Virus record (IMG/VR): IMGVR_UViG_3300025131_000151
Coordinates: 1-38,135 of that record
DNA from: a virus
Length of the DNA: 38,135 nucleotides
Reading direction: 5' to 3' (one strand)
Shown: positions 31,562-38,135 of the stretch, piece after piece
Layout of the letters: every line of letters starts with the position of its first letter
Numbering within the stretch: the first letter of the stretch is position 1
Position numbers and translations under genes: made by a program
The notes under the pieces: model-generated
Database searches by the model: none
The model's input: the letters and a program-made list of their open reading frames with translations, nothing else
Told to the model about the DNA's origin: nothing

Positions 31562-32089
31562 TTATGCATCCTCGAATATTGTTTCTAGTGTACCATCACC
31601 CATAAGAACTCCTTCAACAAACCATGTTGTTGTATTCACTCCTGTGAGTCTTAAATACCCGCCAGTTAACCATCCTTGTTCTATCTGACCTAAATCGATA
31701 AAGTCATTAGATGCTGCCGGTTGGCAGTTGAACCTATCCGCGGCGGCGCCGTTAGCACCTGTATCCAGGATTGTTACACTACCTAAAAAGCCATCTGTGC
31801 CATCAGTTGTTGCTGTTCTTATTCGCCCTGCGGTTGTGAAAGTCGTTTCTACAAGAAACGTATAAGTAATACCAGCCGCAGGAGTTGGTAAAGTTACCAC
31901 AAGTCCATCCGCCTTATTGAACCCAAAGACTGTGCCTGAATCTGCTGCTGTTAGTGTCTTGGTAGCTGACTCCAGGGACTCATAGGCCATCTTCTGACCC
32001 TTAAACGAGGTAGTACCGCCCCAGGCAATTTCTCTATCTAAGTTCTCTAAAAGGGTTTCTGTATACCCTAGTCCAATTTTACCTGACAT
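31562..32089 (-). CDS. Probable capsid decoration / virion structural protein
   Basis: A 175-residue Gly/Thr/Ala-rich, beta-rich protein with no signal peptide. Landmarks are LTAADSGTVFGFNKADG, then VVTLPTPAAGITYTFLVE, a pattern I have seen in marine-phage virion proteins near the capsid gene. It lies in its own transcription unit between two strong terminators and with AAGGAG before the ATG, as expected for a highly expressed outer-capsid protein. A fibre-like head protein is the main alternative. Confidence 0.65.
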   Translation of the reverse strand: MSGKIGLGYTETLLENLDREIAWGGTTSFKGQKMAYESLESATKTLTAADSGTVFGFNKADGLVVTLPTPAAGITYTFLVETTFTTAGRIRTATTDGTDGFLGSVTILDTGANGAAADRFNCQPAASNDFIDLGQIEQGWLTGGYLRLTGVNTTTWFVEGVLMGDGTLETIFEDA

Positions 32090-32148
32090 TGTTTTATCTC
32101 CTTGATTTGTTCAATATAGGCTTCACGCCATATTGTTCGGTGTGAATC

Positions 32149-32163
32149 ATAATAAATAGTGTT
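32149..32163. promoter_or_regulatory. Late-region motif copy (ahead of decoration gene)
   Basis: The minus strand reads AACACTATTTATTAT, downstream of the capsid terminator and 60 bp before the ATG at 32089. It must lie in a new unit because the terminator precedes it. I count it the best candidate for a real promoter element. Confidence 0.5.
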
Positions 32164-32183
32164 GTGGATACTAAAGTTCCAAT

Positions 32184-32219
32184 AAAAAAAACCCCGTCTG
32201 GTAAAAATACCAGACGGGG
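32184..32219 (-). terminator. Intrinsic terminator after the major capsid gene
   Basis: Perfect 12-bp stem CCCCGTCTGGTA / TACCAGACGGGG with a 4-nt T loop, followed on the minus strand by eight T residues. It lies 24 bp after the capsid stop. Confidence 0.95.
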
Positions 32220-32243
32220 CCAGACTTAGCAGTCTAACTCAGT

Positions 32244-34103
32244 TTAGCTGGTTGCGCCAGCCTCACCAAGGAGTCCACGTACAACGACAAGGCCGTACAT
32301 ATCAGGTCGAACCATCTTCTTAGCGTAACGAGTCATCACGCCCTTACGAGGCACGAAGTCCTCGGTACCGAAGATCGTCGGAGTGACCTGGAGTGGCACA
32401 TAGGGAGCGTAAACATATCCACTTTCGAGGAAGCTTCCGCCCTTACGACCAACAAGTACCAGGTTTCGCGGGAAGTAGGGGTCTACATAGACGTCCCACT
32501 TTCGAGAAACAGACCCGACATTAACGGCTCCAACTGTCCCCTTATCGGAGTCAGCGGTTACGTTAGCTCGGAACCCAGCAGTAAACTCAAGGATGTTAGC
32601 AACTTCAGGTGAGGTCACCAGGAAGTTAGCTCCACCGCGAAGAGTCTTTCTGTGGATCTGAGCCGACACGTCGTTAATAGTCTCGATAAGAGTCTCATAC
32701 CACTCACTAACCGTGCCAGTGAAGTCCGGAGCCGCTGAAAGCGCCCCAAGCTCAACACCAGTTGTCCGGTTAACGAACAACCCAGGAGAACGCGACCAGT
32801 AGTACGTACCAGCTGACGCGCCCTGGACAAGATCGTTAACAATCTCACGATCGATTTCAAGAGCGATCTGCTCAGAAAGAATCTGAGTAAGTTCGACCTC
32901 TGCATCGAGATTGTGATAAGCATTAAGATCTTGGCCAAGCTCTGGAGACCACTTGGCCTTGAGCTTCTTGGTCTGGGCAGTAACAGCGACTGAATCAACT
33001 TTAATGTCGATTTCTGCAATTACGTTCTTGCCCGTTCCGCTTCCTTCGCGGCCAGTACCAGGATCTGGCTCTTCAAGAGGCCAGTTGTCTTGACCAACGA
33101 CCGAACCGACGGCTCCGCCTGCAGCGAAGTTATCAGAGTAAGGTACGTTTAACGCATGGTTGTTGTTGCCAAGGTTTAGCGTACCCTCATCTGCAACGAA
33201 GTACAGAGTCAAGAACGTATCAGCAACAGAACCAGTAGCTAGACTACCATCTGCCTTACGGAAACCACGCTCAGTCAAACGACGAATTTGAACACCGTTG
33301 GTGAGACCAGTGGTGGCCTCGGCGTTGCTCGTGGTGGTCGTGTGAAGCGTAACGCCTCCAAGCATGTCCTTATTGATTCTAGCATGATCTGCATCAGTGA
33401 GACGACAAACTAAGTTGTAAACCTCTTTGGTGCTAGTATCACCAAGAATATCAGCATCCCAACGAATCGCTTTCTTTTGAGCTTCAGACAGCGAACTAAT
33501 CGCCGTACCTGCAGCCAAGAAAGGCGTACCATTGGTACCAGTGTTGGTAACACCGTCATGACACTCGCCCTTCGCAATTGCTCCGGGGTCATCATCAGTC
33601 GCTTCAGTTAGCGCGGTGAGCGTACCGGTAGCATGCGAGAATGCATTGGCAAGGTTGTAGAATCCGCCACCTTCCTCAGTGAGGTCTGAGACACCACCAG
33701 TAAGTTGCGAACCGACAACGCCGCCACCGTAGATCGAATCTCCGGTATCCATGCCCAATCGACCATCTTCATAAGTAAAGTCTAAGAAGAAGAGCAGACC
33801 GGAAGGAAGGCTCATCGGCTGAACGGACACAAGGTCGTTAGCCAAAAGGCCTCCAAAGACACGGCGAACAATCGGGAATGCCACGGACGCGAAGCCCTCG
33901 ACATCACCAGCTGCCATCGACGAAGCTTCCTTAAGAAGCTGCGAGGCTTGATTCTCTAGTAAGCGGGCCATTCCCGCCTTTTTTTGATCGTTGTCGATAC
34001 CCTCTAAGAGTCCGGTAGCTTCCCACTTATCAAGTAGGGCAGCACCTTCTCTTTGAAGGGATCTTTCAACGATGCCTTCAGTTAATTTTTCTAAAACAGA
34101 CAT
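32244..34103 (-). CDS. Major capsid protein, gp23-like
   Basis: A 619-residue coat protein. The N-terminal region has WEATGLLEGI and MARLLENQASQLLKEAS, then FASVAFPIVRRVFGGLLANDLVSVQPMSLPSG, the hallmark of the gp23/HK97-fold family in T4-like phages. The C-terminal VYVDPYFPRNLVLVGRKG and YAPYVPLQVTPT also match. A T4-type prohead cleavage motif (Leu-Lys-Glu, residues 59-61) sits just before ASSMAAGD; cleavage there is inference. AGGAGG lies upstream of the ATG. It is the gene with the most regular codon use in the window by eye. A terminator follows. Confidence 0.95.
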   Translation of the reverse strand: MSVLEKLTEGIVERSLQREGAALLDKWEATGLLEGIDNDQKKAGMARLLENQASQLLKEASSMAAGDVEGFASVAFPIVRRVFGGLLANDLVSVQPMSLPSGLLFFLDFTYEDGRLGMDTGDSIYGGGVVGSQLTGGVSDLTEEGGGFYNLANAFSHATGTLTALTEATDDDPGAIAKGECHDGVTNTGTNGTPFLAAGTAISSLSEAQKKAIRWDADILGDTSTKEVYNLVCRLTDADHARINKDMLGGVTLHTTTTSNAEATTGLTNGVQIRRLTERGFRKADGSLATGSVADTFLTLYFVADEGTLNLGNNNHALNVPYSDNFAAGGAVGSVVGQDNWPLEEPDPGTGREGSGTGKNVIAEIDIKVDSVAVTAQTKKLKAKWSPELGQDLNAYHNLDAEVELTQILSEQIALEIDREIVNDLVQGASAGTYYWSRSPGLFVNRTTGVELGALSAAPDFTGTVSEWYETLIETINDVSAQIHRKTLRGGANFLVTSPEVANILEFTAGFRANVTADSDKGTVGAVNVGSVSRKWDVYVDPYFPRNLVLVGRKGGSFLESGYVYAPYVPLQVTPTIFGTEDFVPRKGVMTRYAKKMVRPDMYGLVVVRGLLGEAGATS

Positions 34104-34130
34104 TTGAAATCCTCCTATAATATAAATTTG

Positions 34131-35261
34131 CTATTTGTCTATTCCTGCTAGGAATTTCCAACGATTTAACGTTGGGTTTTGATTTTGTCCTCCAGATTTT
34201 TGTTTTCTGGCTGACAGGATTACCGAAGAAGACTTCTGTACCGCTTCACTCAGTGAATTTGGCTGCTGTTTACGAGAGGTGCTGCCCACTGTGTTCTGAA
34301 GTGTTTCAAAAATTACTTTTGCTTCTTCAATAGTTTCGGCATTAGAGACAGCTTCGACAAGCTTTTGCTTTTGTCGCTCATTCAGGGAGTCGCTCTCTAG
34401 TGCCTTGTTCTGATAAAGAAGCTTGGCGTTAACCACGCTAGCTTTATCAAGTTTTTCTTTTAATATCTCAACTGCGTCTTTTAACTCAGCCGTAAATTTA
34501 GTCGACTTCTTTAACGCAGCTGCAAGTTTTGTGTTTTGTTTATTGGTAGACTCACTAACTGCTTGAAGATCCTGAACAGCTTTTCTCATAGCTGCTCTTT
34601 CTTCGCGTATTTTTGAATCTTGTTCTAGTGCCAACAGCTCTTCCTCTGCTAGGCGAATCTCGCCTTCTGGCATACCAGTCCAGCCGGATTTATTTGGGCC
34701 GGCTAGATCCACAGTAAGCTGTTCTTCTAATGTATCTTCGTCAGAAAGATCAGTAACTATCGATGGTTCCCCACCTTCTTCTAAGAAAAAATCATCCTCT
34801 AAAAACAACTCTTCTTCTAGATAATCATCCTCATAAAGACCCTCTTCGAGCAACTCATCATCAAAATCGATCATATTGTGCTCATAAAGTTCTGGATCTC
34901 CAACCACATCGCCATTAAATCGCAAGGCCTGTGTTAGATTTGACACCTCCTCCAGCAATTGGTCTAGCGGGATTTCTACCTGTTCGTTATTTTCTGTTGT
35001 GACAGCTAATGGAATATGCTCCATGACAGAAGACTGTTCTGTCGGCTCTAGAGGCGCCTCGCCTGTATCCGGAGAAGCCATTAAATCATCAGCTAGCTCA
35101 CCGAGACTGTCGGCAGCAGGTTCTTCCTGCTCCAAGAGGCTCTCGACGGCGCCTTTGATTTGGTTTGAATATTTCTCTAATACCAGAGTTTCGGCATTTT
35201 TTGTTGCCGCCTCTCTTAACGCTTCCGCGTCAATGATTGCTTGTTCTAACATGTCAGACAT
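34131..35261 (-). CDS. Prohead core/scaffold protein (gp22-like)
   Basis: A 376-residue acidic protein located immediately upstream of the capsid gene. Residues 1-60 and 205-330 are helical and charged. A strongly acidic block (about 130-190, with repeated LEE/DDYLEE) occupies the centre. The segment LLYQNKALESDSLNERQKQK and VSNAETIEEAKVIFETLQ near the C-terminal part is a pattern I recall from T4-like scaffold proteins. It ends RWKFLAGIDK. No prohead protease gene is seen in this window. AGGAG lies 8 nt before the ATG. Confidence 0.8.
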   Translation of the reverse strand: MSDMLEQAIIDAEALREAATKNAETLVLEKYSNQIKGAVESLLEQEEPAADSLGELADDLMASPDTGEAPLEPTEQSSVMEHIPLAVTTENNEQVEIPLDQLLEEVSNLTQALRFNGDVVGDPELYEHNMIDFDDELLEEGLYEDDYLEEELFLEDDFFLEEGGEPSIVTDLSDEDTLEEQLTVDLAGPNKSGWTGMPEGEIRLAEEELLALEQDSKIREERAAMRKAVQDLQAVSESTNKQNTKLAAALKKSTKFTAELKDAVEILKEKLDKASVVNAKLLYQNKALESDSLNERQKQKLVEAVSNAETIEEAKVIFETLQNTVGSTSRKQQPNSLSEAVQKSSSVILSARKQKSGGQNQNPTLNRWKFLAGIDK

Positions 35262-35290
35262 TTAAATCGCTCCTAGAAGACTATTTGTCA

Positions 35291-35328
35291 TAATAACTAG
35301 TTGTAACGAAGCTAAAATTCCTAGTTAT
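35291..35328. promoter_or_regulatory. Late-region motif copy with inverted repeat (ahead of scaffold)
   Basis: The minus strand reads ACAACTAGTTATTA (35291-35304), and an 8-bp inverted repeat pairs 35293-35300 with 35321-35328. The 93-bp gap 35262-35354 holds nothing else I can name. Confidence 0.4.
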
Positions 35329-35354
35329 AATACAACTGCTTATAAAATAGAAAA

Positions 35355-36512
35355 CTAAACTCCTATTATCTTACTTATGTTCGCTTTAGCTATAGCACCT
35401 ACCTTCGAAATATTCCCGACGGCGATGGCGCCACACTTAGAACCGCCGTCCCAGCCGGAGGCGACGGTAGCATAACAACCTATATTTGGGTTGCTGCCAT
35501 CAAAATCATTTCCGTCGACGTCTTTGCCATCGGAGCCTAGCTCGGCGGCGAGGCCTCGTTGATAAGCTAAACCAGCGGCGTTGATAGTATAATCATCACC
35601 GATGCCGGCGTCGCCAATAGCTGTGAAAATAGTGTTGCCATCCGAGGTTACATCGTTATTATCTTCTAGCTGTGCTGTGACGGTGGGAGAGTCAGTGTTA
35701 TAGAAGCCGTCGTCAATATCTCCAAAAGCAATACAGTTTTTAACTTTATGGGTATCGCTAGCGGACTGGAGTCTAATTCCGTAGTCTACGTCATCGGTGC
35801 CGCCATAGGCAATTGTATTATAGACCTCAACGTTGGTGCCAGACCAATATAGTAAGTACGAAGTAGACTGGTCACTGTCAGCAAGAACCATAGTGCAGTT
35901 TCTCATAATCATGTAACCGCCGGATCCTGCGATGGCCCACTTGTCCCACCCAACAAATAAGCAAGCTTCGATATTAAAAACTTCACCGCTCGCTCCGGTG
36001 CCGTCTTTAATCCCGTATACATCAGAGCCAGTGTCACCACCGTTTACAAGAAACTTTGTTCTTTTAATCGTGCATGCATGCGCATATCTTATTGCCGTCG
36101 GCTTGCAATCAAAAATACAATCTTCTACAGTAAAAGATGCTTTATCACCAGAACCTCCGTTAGCTCCGTATATTCCAGCGTCATTTTGTGTATTGTCAGT
36201 ATTCTGAATAGTTAAATGCTTGAAAACGTTGCCGGTAGAACCTTTCGTGAGTTTGAATGTTGCTCCGCTGCTCTGTGTGATAATAACAGCGGTGCGATCT
36301 TCAGAAGTACTTGTAAACGTACAATTGTCACCAGTATAAGTAACCGTCTCCGTGTAAGTGCCGTCCCCAATAGAGATCGTGTTGGTGGCGATACCTCCAC
36401 CAACGGCAGCGTCTACAAGCGCTTCGGCCGCACCAATGGTGAGCTTTGCTGTACCGGTCGTGGCGCCGTTATTGGTGTCGTTGCCGGATTTAGATACGTA
36501 AAACGTAGCCAT
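35355..36512 (-). CDS. Parallel beta-helix spike-like protein
   Basis: A 385-residue protein. After an FYVSKSGNDTNNG start (a common opening of right-handed beta-helix proteins) come rungs such as IYGANGGSGDKASFTVEDCIFD and MIMRNCTMVLAD, with regular N/C stacks. The C-terminus ends in a repeated ISKVGAIAKANISKIIGV unit. Such folds serve as receptor-binding or polysaccharide-degrading spikes. No catalytic site can be proposed. GAGG precedes the ATG, and the 38131-36515 fibre gene ends 2 bp before it, so the two are co-transcribed. Confidence 0.75.
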   Translation of the reverse strand: MATFYVSKSGNDTNNGATTGTAKLTIGAAEALVDAAVGGGIATNTISIGDGTYTETVTYTGDNCTFTSTSEDRTAVIITQSSGATFKLTKGSTGNVFKHLTIQNTDNTQNDAGIYGANGGSGDKASFTVEDCIFDCKPTAIRYAHACTIKRTKFLVNGGDTGSDVYGIKDGTGASGEVFNIEACLFVGWDKWAIAGSGGYMIMRNCTMVLADSDQSTSYLLYWSGTNVEVYNTIAYGGTDDVDYGIRLQSASDTHKVKNCIAFGDIDDGFYNTDSPTVTAQLEDNNDVTSDGNTIFTAIGDAGIGDDYTINAAGLAYQRGLAAELGSDGKDVDGNDFDGSNPNIGCYATVASGWDGGSKCGAIAVGNISKVGAIAKANISKIIGV

Positions 36513-36514
36513 AT

Positions 36515-38131
36515 TTAAGCAACCTCAATCCACGTCTTGTCCGGATCGAAGTACACCAGTACATCACTGCTGTCGTCATCGACAGCGTACCCAACAATTC
36601 TAACAAAATCTCCTGTTCCAGACGGCGCCGTAAAGTCAAAATGGCCGGCAGTGGTCGAAACATAAACCGGCAATCCATCACACGCGCCGGATCCGGGCAA
36701 GTTCAGTATTTCTGTTGAGGGTATTTTTATAAACCCTTTCGTGTGAACCCCTACTGCTTGTGAGCCGCCGCCTAGGCCGACGCCCAGGAGTTGAGACGCG
36801 CCAGTTGCTACAGCGTCGGCGTCAGTTGAATCCCACGTTCCATCAGTGTGTAGGAAATAAATTTGGCCGGCCGTTAAAGTGTCGTTTGCGCCAGGAGAAT
36901 AAATAAGGCGCTCGCCGCCGCCCTCGCCATCAGCCAGCTGGTTTTCAAACGTTACAGCCTGGAAATTGTTGGTAACACTAAGTGCGACTTTAGGATCAAA
37001 ATCATTTATGCCTACCTTGCCGCCAATCTTTGTGGTAGTTGTAAACATGTTGCGAGTGCCACCAATATTAATATTTGAGCCAGAAAGAACCATGCCGCGG
37101 GAGGAGCCGGAAATAATTAATAGATTTTGATCGTCCTCATCGTATTCAATTGAAGCATCTTTGTTGGTGCCAAGGTGCAGCTTTTTATCATCAATAAGCC
37201 AAGCATCTTGAGAGAACATGACAGCTTCGGACGAATTCGTAGTAATAACAGTTACGTAAGCGTTTGCCTCTTCCATGATCGAAAAGGCGTTGGCAACATT
37301 GTCGGGTAGATCAATGTCGAAGCCGCCGGCCGCACCAGAAATAATCAGCTTGTCTACGCCAGCTTCGTCATATTCTACAGAAGCGTCATTGCCAGTGCCG
37401 AAATAAAGCTTTTTACCATCTTCAACACGTACGTGCTGTGACGCAGTGATAGGCGAGTTAAAATCAAAACCAGAATTGCTCAAGATGAAGGGGTCGCTAT
37501 CGGTGAACGAACCAAAGCCTGACTTTATATGAAGAGTCTCGTCTGAGCCCATATTGCCAATCGACCATTTTGAACTACCATTGCTCATGAAGGTAAACTG
37601 TGTGTCACCGTTCGCCGTGCTATTGTCAATATTGATTCTGCCGTAATCTGAATCTCCAGATTTGAAGGTGGCTATTAGTCCGTTTGTTGTATCGTCAGCA
37701 TCAGCGCTCACAAGAAGAATACCACTAGTCTTCGCGGGGGATGTGTCGACGCCAATGGAGAGCTTGTCGGTAACTCGGATCAACGAACCAGAGAGAGTTG
37801 TGCCGAAAGAAGAACCGGAAATGATGAGCATGTCTTGGCCGGCTTCGTCGTAAAAGATGCTCGCGTCGTTGTTCGAACCAAAGTAAAGGGGTAAATCATC
37901 GTTAACTCTGGCGTCATCGCCGATTACAAATGTCGTGCCGTCGTAGGTTAGATTTGCCTCCGCGTTCAGCGCGTCTGCGCCAGTTGCTGTAACTAAACGA
38001 TTATCCACGCCGTTGGTCAAGAAGTCAGAAACATCAACCGTTAGCTGTCCGCTACTCGCGTCCAAGCCGGTGCTAGCTATACCAGAAACTAAATCTGCGA
38101 TCGACTCTTGCTTTACAACGCCGGAGGGCAT
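36515..38131 (-). CDS. Tail-fibre-like protein with three repeated modules
   Basis: At least 538 residues, beta-rich and Gly/Ser/Asp-rich. Three copies of a 26-28 residue module (LYFGSNNDASIFYDEAG then LIISG) lie at about residues 81-108, 241-266 and 317-343. The C-terminal 130 residues include FVRIVGYAVDDDSSDVLVYF. The visible ATG at 38131 has only 4 bases of upstream sequence in the window and no stop codon in them, so the protein may begin further to the right. This pattern is common in marine-phage fibres. It is co-transcribed with the spike gene. Confidence 0.7.
   Translation of the reverse strand: MPSGVVKQESIADLVSGIASTGLDASSGQLTVDVSDFLTNGVDNRLVTATGADALNAEANLTYDGTTFVIGDDARVNDDLPLYFGSNNDASIFYDEAGQDMLIISGSSFGTTLSGSLIRVTDKLSIGVDTSPAKTSGILLVSADADDTTNGLIATFKSGDSDYGRINIDNSTANGDTQFTFMSNGSSKWSIGNMGSDETLHIKSGFGSFTDSDPFILSNSGFDFNSPITASQHVRVEDGKKLYFGTGNDASVEYDEAGVDKLIISGAAGGFDIDLPDNVANAFSIMEEANAYVTVITTNSSEAVMFSQDAWLIDDKKLHLGTNKDASIEYDEDDQNLLIISGSSRGMVLSGSNINIGGTRNMFTTTTKIGGKVGINDFDPKVALSVTNNFQAVTFENQLADGEGGGERLIYSPGANDTLTAGQIYFLHTDGTWDSTDADAVATGASQLLGVGLGGGSQAVGVHTKGFIKIPSTEILNLPGSGACDGLPVYVSTTAGHFDFTAPSGTGDFVRIVGYAVDDDSSDVLVYFDPDKTWIEVA
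37103..37183 (-). repeat. Fibre module copy 3
   Basis: Encodes the third module (residues 317-343: LHLGTNKDASIEYDEDD, then LIISGSS). Confidence 0.7.
37334..37411 (-). repeat. Fibre module copy 2
   Basis: Encodes the second module (residues 241-266: LYFGTGNDASVEYDEAG, then LIISG). Confidence 0.7.
37808..37891 (-). repeat. Fibre module copy 1
   Basis: Encodes the first LYFGxNxDAS-YDExGxDxLIISG module (residues 81-108). Related to copies at 37334-37411 and 37103-37183, with many synonymous differences. Confidence 0.7.
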
Positions 38132-38135
38132 GTCA

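Noticed and set aside
31562-32089. Decoration-like protein as a tail fibre
   Set aside because: Its own transcription unit beside the capsid gene fits a head protein better, though it cannot be excluded.
2707-38128. tRNA genes, CRISPR arrays, integrase or insertion sequences
   Set aside because: No cloverleaf-type sequence, spaced repeats or transposase-like product was seen in the read-through.

Overview
This window is a late-plus-replication segment of a tailed-phage genome with a contractile tail. Every gene I can support lies on the minus strand, so the transcriptional order runs from position 38135 down to 1. The virion genes follow T4-like logic: gp22-like scaffold, gp23-like capsid, neck proteins, sheath, tube, gp26-like chaperone, tape measure and gp53-like wedge. 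They are followed by a T4-flavoured replication set of gp32-like SSB, UvsX/RecA, DnaB-type helicase and FEN-type nuclease. The DNA polymerases are not T4-like: there is a family C (DnaE) polymerase and a short family A polymerase. Strong Shine-Dalgarno sites and sigma70-like promoters indicate a bacterial host. The gene mix (class II ribonucleotide reductase, GroES-like protein, DUF6356-like protein, pattern-repeat fibre) is reminiscent of uncultured marine myoviruses, but host and habitat are inference. No terminase, portal, prohead protease, primase, clamp, integrase, tRNA or CRISPR is visible.

Layout from the right edge. 38131-35355: fibre-like protein with a thrice-repeated module, and a beta-helix spike-like protein. 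35261-31287: scaffold, major capsid protein, terminator, probable decoration protein, terminator, and a 50-residue coiled-coil gene with its own extended -10 promoter. 31194-28168: a very regular amphipathic-helix protein and three neck or tail-terminator genes. 28084-17244: sheath, tube, gp26-like chaperone with an overlapping small ORF and a possible +1 frameshift site, tape measure, and baseplate genes.

17242-9019: an unknown protein, the short family A polymerase, a tubulin/FtsZ-like protein, SSB, an acidic unknown between two near-identical terminator hairpins, SlyD-like isomerase, UvsX/RecA, a deoxycytidylate deaminase-like enzyme and the 5'-nuclease. 8977-1: replicative helicase, class II ribonucleotide reductase, two small genes including a GroES-like one, a secreted lytic transglycosylase-like protein, an unknown protein, a nucleotidyltransferase-like protein, a DUF6356-like protein and the truncated DnaE.

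Two regulatory vocabularies are visible. Four promoters in the replication region share a -35/-10 pair with exactly 16 bp spacing and TTCT next to the -10. Seven structural genes are preceded by an ACTA-N-TTA element whose reverse complement resembles the T4 late box. The points most worth follow-up are the tubulin-like protein, the frameshift candidate in the tail chaperone, the two-polymerase arrangement, the SSB lacking zinc ligands and the two promoter families.
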